From positions 1 through 64,000 of the forward strand of contig NZ_JAMZGM010000008.1 of the NCBI RefSeq assembly GCF_024158605.1: a DNA stretch of 64,000 nucleotides, written 5' to 3'. The notes beneath the pieces are model-generated. The model searched no databases and had not been told where the DNA came from. It was given only the letters and a program-made list of their open reading frames with translations. The position numbers were made by a program, and so were the translations under genes. Below are positions 32,071 through 43,211 of the stretch, one piece after another (positions within the stretch are counted from its first letter, which is position 1; each line of letters begins with the position of its first letter). This DNA is from Sebaldella sp. S0638 (lineage in GTDB: Bacteria > Fusobacteriota > Fusobacteriia > Fusobacteriales > Leptotrichiaceae).

Positions 32071-34134
32071 TCACCTCCTGAACCTTTTATATTTATCTAA
32101 AATCTCTGTAATTTCCTCTTTTGAGTTTGTTTCTGCCATTTTTTTCCTGAAAGAAAATTCTTCTTCAAGTCTGAGAATATCTTCCAGACTCTGTACATGA
32201 TCTTTTTTATCCACCGCTGACAGACAGAATAACAAATTTACTTTTTTACTGCCGGGAAATACTACCGGATGCTTTAAATACAAAAGACTTATCCCTGATT
32301 TATACACATTATTCATATTTTCTGCATGAGGAATTGCCAGACCTTCACTGACTACCATATATGACCCGAAATTATTTATGAGTTCTATTATACTTTTAGA
32401 ATAACTTTCATTTACATACTTCCCTTGCACCAACGGCCTAAATCCTTCTTCCACTGCATCTTCCCATTTTTCCAGTTCTTCTTTTTCAAAGATTATATTT
32501 TCCTCTTTCAAAAAATAAAACAAATCCTTTTTCCCGATTTCATCTCCTCTTATACTTACACTGAAAATACTCTGGAGTTTTTCCCTGAATTCTTCTTTAT
32601 TTTTTATATCCGCACTTTTTTTCAGCTGTTTTACTATTTCTGAAATATCATATGTATTCTGTTTTCTGGAAAAACCATGTTCATTTAATATTGCAGTATC
32701 TTTTTCAGTGAGAAATGGAGAAACCTTGATTACGGGAACATTAATATTTTCTTTTACATTTATATTCAAATCTGCAGTTGTAATAACAGCATCTATATTT
32801 CTGTAAGATTTATCAATTTCCAGATAGGATATTATCTTTATTTCATTTAATTCATAGGCCCTTTGAAGTTTATATGCCAGTATATTTGTCGTACCGAACC
32901 CTCCTATACATACCAGCAGCACATTTTTTATTTCTCCCTTATTATTTCTGTTTCTTTCCAATGCTGCCTGAAAGTGAATAAGGAAAAGCAGAAGTTCATT
33001 TTCGGGAAACTCTGTATTTATGAGGTTTTCCAAAGCTTTTAGTTCTTCTTTTATCACGGTAAAAAGCCTTGGATAAATTTCCCTTGCCTCTTCGTAATAT
33101 ACTTCCATACTTTTTAGATTTATATTATTACGTATTCTGTAAACAGCAGGTTTTATATGATTCATCAGACCTTCAAGAAGCCAGACATCGTCTTCGAGAT
33201 TTATTTTTAATTTTTTCCCTACATTCTTTATTATTTCTTTTATAAACATGTTTATTTTTATCCACACATCAAATATTGACGTATTATATGAATATGAAAA
33301 TAATCCTGTTAAAAAATCTGCTATCTGTAATTTTTCATTTTCTGTAAACAATATTTCAAATTTTTTCTCCAGCAATACTATTTCCTTGTTTATTTTTTGA
33401 TACTCCTGTGTAGTTTTCAAAAAATTAGCATTTTCATTTTTCAAAATAAGGTTGTTGGTTTTTATTCTCTGAATTGTAATAATAAGATACATGTAAAATG
33501 TTTTATAAAGTTTATTTGTTTTCAAATTATGCTCGGAAATGTTTTTCAAAAACTTTTCTATGAGAAGCTGTTCCTCTTTGGTAAACATCTTTTTCAAACC
33601 GGTAATCACTATATTGTCTCCGATCCCGTTCAGATATTCATCTATATATTTGTCCAGCGTATCAATAAGCAGTTTTCTTTTCTCAAACTCATCATTTACC
33701 GGAAAACAAAGAGAATTGGCGACCAGCTCTATCCCGGTCTTTTTCATTTTCTTTTCCAGCAAAGCCAAATCCTTTTTTATAGTCGTCCTGCTTACATCCA
33801 GTTCTTCGGTGAGTCTTTTCAGATTTACCTTTCCATCAAACAGCAGTTTTATAAATATATAATCTTCTCTCTCCTGTTTTGATACTTTCTCCACTTCCTT
33901 CAGATCTTCAATCATTTCCAGCATTTTTGAAGTATTATTCATATGCAGCCTGCCTCTTTTATTTATAATATATGAAGCAGTTTTCTCAGCAGATATAATA
34001 AAATTAATATTATCAATTTCATATCTTACTATTCTTTCAGACAACAACAGATTTTCACCAATATCTCTGATCGTGGTTTCTTCCTTTCTGGAAATATATT
34101 CCAGAATTTTTATTGTTCTAGAACTGATAATCAT
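32071..34134 (-). CDS. PRD-containing PTS transcriptional activator (MtlR/LicR type)
   Basis: The 687-aa protein has the full layout of this class. It has two N-terminal helix-turn-helix domains (about 1-60 and 85-140, VNLKRLTEELDVSRTTIKKDLALLEKK) and two PTS regulation domains with conserved histidines (SEHNLKTN; WLLEGLMNHIKPAVYRI and FLIHFQAALERN). A GatB-like IIB domain follows with VLLVCIGGFGTTN (active Cys), and a C-terminal IIA domain with VSEGLAIPHAENM (active His). Phosphorylation by the PTS would tune its activity. It heads the operon encoding the IIA, IIB, IIC and transketolase subunits and probably activates it when the substrate is present. Confidence 0.92.
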   Translation of the reverse strand: MIISSRTIKILEYISRKEETTIRDIGENLLLSERIVRYEIDNINFIISAEKTASYIINKRGRLHMNNTSKMLEMIEDLKEVEKVSKQEREDYIFIKLLFDGKVNLKRLTEELDVSRTTIKKDLALLEKKMKKTGIELVANSLCFPVNDEFEKRKLLIDTLDKYIDEYLNGIGDNIVITGLKKMFTKEEQLLIEKFLKNISEHNLKTNKLYKTFYMYLIITIQRIKTNNLILKNENANFLKTTQEYQKINKEIVLLEKKFEILFTENEKLQIADFLTGLFSYSYNTSIFDVWIKINMFIKEIIKNVGKKLKINLEDDVWLLEGLMNHIKPAVYRIRNNINLKSMEVYYEEAREIYPRLFTVIKEELKALENLINTEFPENELLLFLIHFQAALERNRNNKGEIKNVLLVCIGGFGTTNILAYKLQRAYELNEIKIISYLEIDKSYRNIDAVITTADLNINVKENINVPVIKVSPFLTEKDTAILNEHGFSRKQNTYDISEIVKQLKKSADIKNKEEFREKLQSIFSVSIRGDEIGKKDLFYFLKEENIIFEKEELEKWEDAVEEGFRPLVQGKYVNESYSKSIIELINNFGSYMVVSEGLAIPHAENMNNVYKSGISLLYLKHPVVFPGSKKVNLLFCLSAVDKKDHVQSLEDILRLEEEFSFRKKMAETNSKEEITEILDKYKRFRR

Positions 34135-34558
34135 ATTTAATCCTCATTTCAACTATAGTCACTTATAATATACCCTGAATAGGTAAAAAGGAAAGATTCA
34201 CATATTTGTATTATAAAGTTACAAAAAGTTTTAAAAAAATTTCTCTGCTTGAAACATAAAAATTAATGCTCTCTATTCTATGATTTTTTCTGTAATCCCT
34301 GGTATGTGACAAAATTATTATCTGATAAAGCTTTTATTAGTGTTTTAAAAATAATCCTTATATTATTAATATCATTTTCAGACAGACGAAAGCGGGACTG
34401 ATCTGTGAATATTACCGAAATAAATATTTTATCAAAATAAAATGGAACCTCAGAAAAAGTCATATTATATAGATAATCATACTTATTTCTTTGTTTCCAT
34501 TTTCATTTGTACATAATTGCCTTATTTTTACTTTATGAATTTAAAATTTACAATATCT
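34135..34558. other. gap between the PTS regulator and autotransporter 2
   Basis: About 420 bases, AT-rich. It should hold the promoter of the PTS operon on the minus strand; I see no strong consensus promoter. It also contains the doubtful 61-codon frame listed separately. I found no clear terminator after the autotransporter 2 stop. Confidence 0.4.
34278..34463 (-). pseudogene. possible gene remnant, 61 codons
   Basis: The frame reads MTFSEVPFYFDKIFISVIFTD and ends in VTYQGLQKKS. The ATG has no ribosome site. The same frame stays open upstream for 12 more codons, reading QRNKYDYLYN just before the ATG, until a TGA. A short MKMETKK frame after it is offset by one base. This looks more like the tail of a decayed gene than chance, but no family is recognisable. 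Confidence 0.25.
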
Positions 34559-37500
34559 TTAGAAAACTGCTTTCAAAGCTAATCCTGCTCTGTAATCTTT
34601 ATTTTCTTTTCCGTCTGTTGTATATTCTCCTGTGATAAATATACCGTATCTGTCTTCTACTTCTATTCCTACAGATGCCTTACCCCGGAATGCACCTTTT
34701 TCATCCCCCGGCTTTGAAAGCTCGTGATAATTATTTTCTACTGCTGTCAGCCTTGCATATTCCTTCTCGTTTATATCAGCCAGTTCATATTCATACGCTA
34801 AATCCAAAGCACTTTTTACTCTCCATTCAGAATCTTTTTTTATGGGCATACCAGCTTCTAACTCTATTCCCGCTCTTGGTTTTATACTTAACGCGTCATT
34901 TCCCTTTACCTCAAGCTTTTCCAAACCATCCTCATTAAAATCCGGTCTGGTTATATACACTGCTTTTACTGCCCCGTATGGTACTATACTTACATTTTTA
35001 CCAATTGATAATTTCTTGCCAAGTATATTATCACTTGACATACTGTATACTTCATATCTGCTTTCCATATTTGATCTTCCATATTTTTCAGGCCATATAA
35101 TATTTCTGTCCATATCATGAAAACTAACTCTTCCTGTAAGGTTATTTTTTATCACCCAGTTATCAGCAGTATATTTATTATATAGTCCCAGCTGTACAGA
35201 ATTTACAGTCTCTTTACTTTTATTTCCGTCGTCCATGTCAAAATTTGTATTCACATATCCAAAAGAATAGCCGAATGTATGCCTGTAAGTTCTTTCTACT
35301 TCTCTTAGTGCGGTGATTCCTGTCATTCTATAATCATACGGTACTACACCGTCTGTATTATCTTTTGTCTTCCCTTTTCCGCCGATTATATTAATTTTTA
35401 TATTTTCTTTTGTATTATTCGGTGAATTTTGCAGAAAACTAATTGAGCTGTCAAGAGCTGACTCTATACTCATTTCCCTTTGATTAATATTGGCATATAC
35501 ATTTCCTGCAAGACTTGCCATTACTCTTCTCAAATCTTTTTCAGAAGTCAGCCAGTTTGTTTTATTATATATTTTTAGAGCATCTCCTGTTGAACCTTTG
35601 TAATTTTTGTCTAAATTATCTGCAAAGTTTTCATACCATAAACCTTGCGAAAAACTGCCGAATGTTTTTTTGGTAGCCACAAGATCAATTGATCTGCCGT
35701 CCTCTTCGTTATATGTAGGTGTTATTGACCATAAAAGAGACTGGCTTGTTATATAGAAATTTTTCTTATTATTCCCGGAACCTGTAAATACCTTCATAAG
35801 CTGTATTGTTTCAGCTGAAGTTCCTTCTGCAAAATCCGGAGTTACTTCAACAGCTGCATTTTCACGGATTGTTCCACCGCTTACTTTCACGGCATCATAT
35901 ATAAAGTCTGTATTATCTCCCTTTATTATACTTGTTGACGGATTCAGCAGATCTGGTTTTATAATCAGATTTATATTATCCAACTGAAAATTTTCATTAA
36001 CTATTATTATACCGGAATTTATTATTGTCGGCTTAGCATAAGATGGTATTATAGTATCAGGGAGTTTGTCAATATAACCGTCTATACTTGTTGCCGATGT
36101 TGAAGATCCGGATTTTTCCGATATGGCCTTACTCACATCGTCAGAAAGAATAAGTCCCGTAATTGTCCCGTTATTTTCTAATACTGAGTTTCCTCTCAGA
36201 ACTACTCCTGCTATGCTTCCTTCTTTTGTATTTATTACAGAATTATTAATTACTCTTGAATTACCATCGGCCATTATACCAACGCTTTTTTCACCGCTTA
36301 CTTCTATCAGTCCGTTATTTATAAGTGTAGTTCCTTTGCTTATAGAAGCTCCTATTACATTTTTACCTGATAAAATTATACTCCCGTTGTTTATAACGCT
36401 GTATTTTCCGCTTCCTTCCACGATTAAGCCCATTGCATCATCACTTGAAGATAGTATTTTCCCGTTTACATCATTTATAATATCTCCTATTTGACCGTAT
36501 GAATAAAAACCTATTCCATTCTCACCTACCTTTATTTCCCCGTTGTTATATATTTTAGATTCCTCGCCGTATATTCCTATTGCATATCTATGACTCGGAT
36601 CAGATGCATCAGAAATTTTTGCAGGATTCAGATATGTATCTCCTAAATGTATATTCGCAGTATTTATTATTTCCGAATTTTTCCCGTATATTCCTATTCC
36701 GTAATCATTTCCTGATCCGTTTATATTTCCGTTATTTGATATTTTCCCGTCTTTTCCATACATGTATATTATGCCGTTTCCAGCTGAAGATAATATTCCG
36801 GCATTTTCAGCCTCTCCTCCATTCGTATAAAAACCTACTCCCTCTTCCTTAAAAGTTAAATTTCCATAATTCAGTATTTTTGATCCCGCCCCTTTGGAAT
36901 AACCGATTATACCATCATCACCCACTGTTATATCTGAGGAATAATTAGTAAATACTCCTTTGTTAGCTGTATAAAAAGCTACACTTCTTTCTATTACCTC
37001 ATTTCCTGAAATTATTTTTTTTATTCCGTTTCCAACTGCTACAGATGATCCGGTCTCTGCTGTCCCTGTTCCTTCCGATATATAAATTCCAACTGCTGCA
37101 TCGCCAAGAGCAATTTCCGAATTATGTATGACATTTCCTCCGGCAGAATATATTCCGACTGTATAATTACCACCTGATATATTCCCTGTTGAAGTAATAA
37201 TGTTTACATTCTTTGTTCCGTATATTCCTGTAATCATATCGCTTATATCGGATACAGAGTCCATTTTTATATTACTTTCGTTTATTATATTCAAAGTACC
37301 GGACACTTTATTATTTTCATCAATTGTACTCCCATAAATTCCTAATGAATCCGCCCCTGATATATTTATATCTGCTTTATTTGTTAATGTGTAAGTTTCT
37401 CCGTCATTTATCTTTACGAGAATCCCTTTGCTGCTGTTACTTTCTTTGAGTGTACCGGAATTTATTACTGTTGTATTTTCAATATTTGAATTCACACCTA

Positions 37501-40500
37501 TTATACCGGTAGAGTTCGTACCCTCTATATTTATGACACCGCCAAGATTATTCAGTATTCCATTTTTCACATATACCCCTTCTGAATCATTACCTAAAGC
37601 CAAAGTTCCAAGTGACTCTGCATTTGCATTTGCACCGAAAAGATAAATACCTGAACCTGAATCTGCAACCGTGAATTTTTTTCCTCCAAAATCTATTTTA
37701 CTCTGATCAAGGTATATTCCTATTTTATTTCCAAGTGTTGTTCCGTCAGCTGTATAAAATATATTTGAATTATTTTCTCCATAAATCAATGTACCTTTTT
37801 CTGTAGAAAATGTACCGCCGGATATTACCATACTGCTATTATTTCCGTAAAATCCTATACCGCCTTCACCCACTGAAATATTACCGCCTAAATTAGTTAT
37901 ATAAGAATTTTTTCCTCCATAAATTGCGATAATTTTATTTGATTGCGAATTATCCACCATTATATTCCCTGAATTTTCTATTATAGAATTATCAGTAAAT
38001 ATCCCATAACCATTATCAGACAAATTTATACTTCCTGTATTCTGAATTTTTGAAACAGGTATATCAGATATTTTTTCAGAGGACATCTTCCCATAAATAC
38101 CAACTGCATTTGCTCTAAGTGAATTTATGGTTCCTTCATTTATTATACTTCCTCCAAGTTCAACAGAATCCAGATATATCCCTATTCCTGCATCAGGCAT
38201 TTCTATTATTCCGTCTTTATCGTTTATCACACTTGTGAGATCTTCTGTATTACTCTCAGCAAGTATTCCTATACCGGCGCTTTTATCACTGTTACTCCCT
38301 ACTATAATCTTCCCTCTGCTTATTGTTCTTGCACCTGCAAGTGACTGTATTCCCACACTTCCTAAAGAATTTGACATATCGATTGTGTATCCTTTATTCA
38401 AAAGAACTTCCTCAGAAGCAGAAACATTATTATATCTATTTTGTGCCGCTACTCCGTATGTAGATATTATATTGTCCGCAGTATATATATTTCCGCTTAT
38501 TTCAAGCCGTCCGTCTTTTGCTCTGTGTCCGTAATATCTCTCCAAAGGATTCAAAGTGATATTTCTTCTTATTGTTTCATCTTTTTCTGTATAAACTATA
38601 CGGTCTACTTTTGGGGCAAGCCCTAATTTATCGAGCTGTTCCGGCGTTATCTCCTCACCGTTTACTGTTATTTTGGAATTATTTCCTTTCATTAAAAATG
38701 CTATTCCTGAATCCATTGAAAGAGTCTTTTCATTTAATTCATCAGAAGTGAAATTCAACACTGAATTTTCCAAATAAAATCCGGTAGATGAGATATTATT
38801 AGTTCCTGTAAAAATCACTGAACTATTGGGGTCTCTTCTTAATGTACTATCTTTACTGTAAATTCCCAGTGAATTTTCTCCTAATTTTACATCCCCGTTA
38901 TATTCCACATTTCCTGTACCGGAATCAAAATATACACCCACTGATTCTTTTCCAGATGTAACATTAGTACTCACAGCTCTGGAAAAAACAGTATTTTTCA
39001 CATATATACCTACACTTTGTTTTCCTGAAGACGATGAATTTCCTACTGTTATATTTTCAGGCATACTTCCTGTAACATTAGTGTTATCAAGATATAATCC
39101 GAGACTTTCATTACCGAGAACTATATTGCTTGTTCCGCTCCCGAAATCTACTGTTTTATTTAAAGTATCTCCTTTTATATAAACTCCGTAAGATTCATTT
39201 CCTGAACTTATACTTATATTTCCTGTATTTTTAAATCCACCTTTTCCTACGTATATACCTGTCAGTTTATTTAGTCCCTTTACTTCAAGACCGTTTATTT
39301 CTACGTCTATTATGTTTCCTGTAGTGTAAATACCTATCATATTATCTGCATTGCCTGTAAGTGTTATTTTCCCTGTTTTTAATGTACCTGTTCCCAGACT
39401 GTTATTCTGATATACCCCTGTAGTTCCCGCTGTTATATTTCCTGATGCAATGTTTGTTATATTATCTGCATATATTCCCAGACTTGATTTTTGGTTTACA
39501 ATAAGATCATTTACACCTGTATTTATTGATCCGCTTGTTCCTTTTTTCCCTATTGCGTATATACCAAATCCACTGCCGTTTTCTAGACTGCTTCCTATCT
39601 TTATTGTCCCGCTGTTGATATTTACACTTCCTGCTAAGGATGTTGCGTAGATTCCCCCTGAAAGTTGTGTTTCTGTTGAATTTCCTGTAGTTATAGTATT
39701 TATTTTCAATGTCATGTCTGACATTAATCCTGTTAAATAAGTTCCAATTCCTCCATTACCCACATCAATTGTAAGATAATCTGATTTTTTCCCAGTTATC
39801 CCGTCTGTATAAATAAGATTTTCTCCATATATCCCTATGTTATTATCACTTAAAAGATTTATTTTCACCCCGTTTTTAATTATCAATTCTGTGTTATCCG
39901 CTACTACACCCAAACTCTTTTTTATATTTTTTCCGCTGATTTCCAGATCACTTAATTCTATTACACTGCTTTTCCCATAAATTCCCACTGTATTCTCGCC
40001 GCCGAGATTTATTTTTTTTGAAATAACTGCATCTACATTTTCAAGTGTAAATCCTGAACCTTGATTGTTTTGATCTCCTGCTACACTAATTTCACCTGTA
40101 TTTGTAAGCTCTATTCTGCCAGCAGTATCTCGGCCTTTTGCTATTATTGCACTTCCGCCTGTTCCAAGTGTTATAGTTCCGCTATTAACTACATTCCCTA
40201 TTAATACGTTATTTATTTTATCTGCTTCTGCGTAAATTCCAATTGCTTTTTGCGAATAATTCAGTCCGTCGGATGTTGCCTTATCTGTTATAATTCCGCT
40301 GTTTGTGATATCGCTCCCCTTGCCGTAAATCCCTATATAATTATACTGTCCAATTGCGGGTATCCCGCTTTCAGTCAGTACATTTGAAGCCAGTCCGGCT
40401 ATTGTTCCGTTTTGCGCAGTAAGCCCTAAAAATATTCCTCCTTTATTTTCCAATGTAGAGTATAATCCGTTTATTCCAATAGTATATTGATTTGAAGTAT

Positions 40501-42601
40501 TCCCTGTCGAATAGATAAAGATTTTTCCGTCTCTTTCATTTACAGCTTTCATTAAGTTTAAATCAGGCGCAAAACTATTAATATTTGCAACATCTGCTGC
40601 TAAACCGGCAGAGTTACGTCCGCCTAAAAAAATTACCCCGTCTTGTGTTGTATAATTATATGTTTTTTGATTGATTGTTATATCAAATGATCTTGATTTA
40701 TTCTCTATTATGTTATCTAAATCATCATCTTTGTCAAGAATAGTGTCATCAGCTACCATATTCTCGCTTGCATTGACTATTGTGTTATTTCCTGAAACAG
40801 TCTCACCTTTTCCCAGTTTCCCCTTACTTATATCCTTTGTAATGGTGTCATCTATTAATCCATTGTCATTATAATCACTTCCAAAAGCATTACCGTCTCC
40901 GTTTTTTATAATAACAGTTTTATTTGAATTCCGGCTATTATCATGTTTTTTCGTGTCATTAAGACCTGAAACAGCTTTTACATCCTTTACTGAAGTACTG
41001 ACAATTATTATTCCGTCATTTACACCTCTTGCTTCACTTATAGGATTAGCTGCAGCTGAATTATAAAGCCAGTTTCTTTTATCCATCCCTATTGTTTCAG
41101 AAGAATTTATTTCCAGTACCCCTTTATTCCACACTTCTCCTGTTCCCATATGACGTAAAAGAATATTATTTCCGCTTTCTGACCTTATTATCCCTTCTGA
41201 ATCATTGAGCATAAATGAATTATCATTACCTGTATTTACCGAATTATCTGCAAATGCTGCTACCCCTACATTTCCTTCTTTGTGTGTGTCATCTCTGCCA
41301 GTTATATTTATTATTACCTGTCCTTTATTTATAAGTAAATTTATATGTTCTTCCATTATAGAAGTTCCGTGAGTATCGGGAAGGGAATCCACCTGATTCA
41401 TTAATATACCGTAATTACCCCATCCATTGACATTCATTATTCCGTTTTTACCATTTACCAGATAACGTTGCTTTGCTCCCATATTGCCGTCATCCCCGTT
41501 TGAAAGATAAGCCATTCCTACTCCTCCGGGTATACCTGCCTGTCCGCCTGCTGAATCAGCATTAATAGTCATAATTCCGCTGTTATATACAGATGTGCTG
41601 AAAATATTATTAGGGTAACCTGTAGAATCTACAGTATCTCCAAAAATAAAGATATCTGCCGAACCAGTTCCTATACTTAATTTCCCATAATTTGCCAATA
41701 TTGCTGAATCCGCTTCATTCTCTGCAAAAAATCTGCCTCCTGCATTTACAGCTGTATTAGAAATAGTAAAATCGCTTCCCTGTGAGAAATATAATTCATG
41801 TCTATTTTTGGCATTTACTATAAAATATCTGTCTATTGCTTCCGAACTTCCTGTATGCCTTATTGAAGTCGCAGTTCCTCTGGGTCCTAAAGTAGTATAC
41901 ACATATCTGTTCCCACCCAGCCTTTTTGGTGCTCCTCCATTATGTCCGGCATTAAAATTAAAATTTATCTCTGGTGAATTCATACTGACAGTAGGATTTA
42001 CTGAAATGTTGACTGTTGGTGTTTGAGGAGTGGGTGCTGCTATTCCTTTGAAATCTGTCATCAAAATTTTCTCGGCCTTTGTATTTGGCAGATTTATGAC
42101 TATTGGATTTATTACTTTTTCTGTTATCTTTATTTCCGGATTCAAAGTAAAATCCAAAATCTCTTTTACAGGAACCGTGGCACCTGGCCTTACTTTGCTT
42201 GGTAAATCTTTAGGTTTATATGGTTTAATTGAAAAATCATTAATAGTTTTAGTTCCCGGAACAGAATGAAAAACGGCATTTTCCAATGTGTTATCTTTAT
42301 TTTTCTTTTCTGCGTAAAATTCTGTAAAAAATACCTGCCATTCCAGATATTCTGGTTTTACTATATACTCTCCCTGTAAGTACAGGTCTTTTAGTTCTTT
42401 ATTTTTTTTATTTAGTAATTCTTCTATTAATTGATAGTTTTTTTGATTTGATTTTTTGAATTTAAGATTTTTGGTCATACTGTTATAGATATTTTCATAT
42501 TTTCCGTTTTTGGGAATTTTCTTTTCTGCTATATTTTCGTGAGATACTAAAATTGAATTAAGTGATAAGAACAGTACCAACATTTTTTTATTTCTTTTCA
42601 A
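34559..42601 (-). CDS. giant autotransporter 2 (2680 aa)
   Basis: Initiation is probably at TTG (42601), five bases after AAGGAG; the next ATG, six codons on, has no ribosome site. After the signal peptide come the fusobacterial autotransporter N-terminal domain (NKKNKELKDLYLQGEYIVKPEYLEWQ) and a shorter Pro/Val/Asn linker (TPQTPTVNISVNPTVSMNSPEINFNFNAGHN). A repetitive passenger with G-I-Y/S-x-G-I units follows. The closing segment GLWYENFADNLDKNY leads into about 280 residues of beta-barrel ending YRAGLALKAVF. Long blocks are identical or nearly so to autotransporter 3 (for example YTTQDGVIFLGGRNSAGLA), so the two arose by tandem duplication. Expected on the outer membrane surface. Confidence 0.92.
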   Translation of the reverse strand: MKRNKKMLVLFLSLNSILVSHENIAEKKIPKNGKYENIYNSMTKNLKFKKSNQKNYQLIEELLNKKNKELKDLYLQGEYIVKPEYLEWQVFFTEFYAEKKNKDNTLENAVFHSVPGTKTINDFSIKPYKPKDLPSKVRPGATVPVKEILDFTLNPEIKITEKVINPIVINLPNTKAEKILMTDFKGIAAPTPQTPTVNISVNPTVSMNSPEINFNFNAGHNGGAPKRLGGNRYVYTTLGPRGTATSIRHTGSSEAIDRYFIVNAKNRHELYFSQGSDFTISNTAVNAGGRFFAENEADSAILANYGKLSIGTGSADIFIFGDTVDSTGYPNNIFSTSVYNSGIMTINADSAGGQAGIPGGVGMAYLSNGDDGNMGAKQRYLVNGKNGIMNVNGWGNYGILMNQVDSLPDTHGTSIMEEHINLLINKGQVIINITGRDDTHKEGNVGVAAFADNSVNTGNDNSFMLNDSEGIIRSESGNNILLRHMGTGEVWNKGVLEINSSETIGMDKRNWLYNSAAANPISEARGVNDGIIIVSTSVKDVKAVSGLNDTKKHDNSRNSNKTVIIKNGDGNAFGSDYNDNGLIDDTITKDISKGKLGKGETVSGNNTIVNASENMVADDTILDKDDDLDNIIENKSRSFDITINQKTYNYTTQDGVIFLGGRNSAGLAADVANINSFAPDLNLMKAVNERDGKIFIYSTGNTSNQYTIGINGLYSTLENKGGIFLGLTAQNGTIAGLASNVLTESGIPAIGQYNYIGIYGKGSDITNSGIITDKATSDGLNYSQKAIGIYAEADKINNVLIGNVVNSGTITLGTGGSAIIAKGRDTAGRIELTNTGEISVAGDQNNQGSGFTLENVDAVISKKINLGGENTVGIYGKSSVIELSDLEISGKNIKKSLGVVADNTELIIKNGVKINLLSDNNIGIYGENLIYTDGITGKKSDYLTIDVGNGGIGTYLTGLMSDMTLKINTITTGNSTETQLSGGIYATSLAGSVNINSGTIKIGSSLENGSGFGIYAIGKKGTSGSINTGVNDLIVNQKSSLGIYADNITNIASGNITAGTTGVYQNNSLGTGTLKTGKITLTGNADNMIGIYTTGNIIDVEINGLEVKGLNKLTGIYVGKGGFKNTGNISISSGNESYGVYIKGDTLNKTVDFGSGTSNIVLGNESLGLYLDNTNVTGSMPENITVGNSSSSGKQSVGIYVKNTVFSRAVSTNVTSGKESVGVYFDSGTGNVEYNGDVKLGENSLGIYSKDSTLRRDPNSSVIFTGTNNISSTGFYLENSVLNFTSDELNEKTLSMDSGIAFLMKGNNSKITVNGEEITPEQLDKLGLAPKVDRIVYTEKDETIRRNITLNPLERYYGHRAKDGRLEISGNIYTADNIISTYGVAAQNRYNNVSASEEVLLNKGYTIDMSNSLGSVGIQSLAGARTISRGKIIVGSNSDKSAGIGILAESNTEDLTSVINDKDGIIEMPDAGIGIYLDSVELGGSIINEGTINSLRANAVGIYGKMSSEKISDIPVSKIQNTGSINLSDNGYGIFTDNSIIENSGNIMVDNSQSNKIIAIYGGKNSYITNLGGNISVGEGGIGFYGNNSSMVISGGTFSTEKGTLIYGENNSNIFYTADGTTLGNKIGIYLDQSKIDFGGKKFTVADSGSGIYLFGANANAESLGTLALGNDSEGVYVKNGILNNLGGVINIEGTNSTGIIGVNSNIENTTVINSGTLKESNSSKGILVKINDGETYTLTNKADINISGADSLGIYGSTIDENNKVSGTLNIINESNIKMDSVSDISDMITGIYGTKNVNIITSTGNISGGNYTVGIYSAGGNVIHNSEIALGDAAVGIYISEGTGTAETGSSVAVGNGIKKIISGNEVIERSVAFYTANKGVFTNYSSDITVGDDGIIGYSKGAGSKILNYGNLTFKEEGVGFYTNGGEAENAGILSSAGNGIIYMYGKDGKISNNGNINGSGNDYGIGIYGKNSEIINTANIHLGDTYLNPAKISDASDPSHRYAIGIYGEESKIYNNGEIKVGENGIGFYSYGQIGDIINDVNGKILSSSDDAMGLIVEGSGKYSVINNGSIILSGKNVIGASISKGTTLINNGLIEVSGEKSVGIMADGNSRVINNSVINTKEGSIAGVVLRGNSVLENNGTITGLILSDDVSKAISEKSGSSTSATSIDGYIDKLPDTIIPSYAKPTIINSGIIIVNENFQLDNINLIIKPDLLNPSTSIIKGDNTDFIYDAVKVSGGTIRENAAVEVTPDFAEGTSAETIQLMKVFTGSGNNKKNFYITSQSLLWSITPTYNEEDGRSIDLVATKKTFGSFSQGLWYENFADNLDKNYKGSTGDALKIYNKTNWLTSEKDLRRVMASLAGNVYANINQREMSIESALDSSISFLQNSPNNTKENIKINIIGGKGKTKDNTDGVVPYDYRMTGITALREVERTYRHTFGYSFGYVNTNFDMDDGNKSKETVNSVQLGLYNKYTADNWVIKNNLTGRVSFHDMDRNIIWPEKYGRSNMESRYEVYSMSSDNILGKKLSIGKNVSIVPYGAVKAVYITRPDFNEDGLEKLEVKGNDALSIKPRAGIELEAGMPIKKDSEWRVKSALDLAYEYELADINEKEYARLTAVENNYHELSKPGDEKGAFRGKASVGIEVEDRYGIFITGEYTTDGKENKDYRAGLALKAVF

Positions 42602-43211
42602 TTTTTCTCCTTATTTTTATAATAAAACTTTTTTAATTTTTTCTCCTTTCTTTATTCATCAAAACACAACTATATACAAATATAAATCTGAAATTTTATA
42701 TTGTGCCAAATGTCACTTTTGTCTTAATATTACTAGAATTTAAGATATCTGTCAATTCTTTTAGAAAAATTTATCCTCTAATATATATAAGATAATTTTA
42801 ATATAATATATTTAAAATTATTTCTATCAGAAAAAATAAATATTTCTATTTTAGCAGTTTATTTTTTTAATAATTTCTTCAATGTTCTACATCAGATGGA
42901 ATTCCGGCATAAAATTTTTTTTATGAATATTTTTTTTCTTATTTACAACAATTATTTATTTTTCACATTCCGAAAATTAACTATCCAAAAATTTATTTTT
43001 TATTTTTATATGTAACAAAAAAATTTGCTGCTCTTTTTCTGTTCTTCTGTTTCTTTCCGCTTCTCATAGTGCAAAAATATATAATTCAATAATTCACAGC
43101 TATTCCAAATACAATCTATCTGCTGAACTGTATTTTGACATTGCAGAAATCGGTTTTATTTATTAATTTCTACTGATACTTTATCAGGAGACCGGCTTGA
43201 ACTCAAAAAAA
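42602..43211. other. gap between autotransporters 2 and 3
   Basis: About 610 very AT-rich bases lie between the autotransporter 2 start and the terminator of autotransporter 3. The stretch holds the autotransporter 2 promoter (42727-42755). The rest shows no coding frame with a ribosome site; the cytosine- and thymine-rich part at 43030-43070 gives only a short basic reading frame. Confidence 0.45.
42727..42755 (-). promoter_or_regulatory. autotransporter 2 promoter
   Basis: On the minus strand, TTGACA (42750-42755) and TAATAT (42727-42732) are 17 bp apart, giving a leader of about 120 bases. Confidence 0.6.

Noticed and set aside
43010-43085. Short basic minus-strand frame (about 24 codons, MRSGKKQKNRKR)
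   Set aside because: No ribosome site or promoter; likely chance in a purine-rich stretch.
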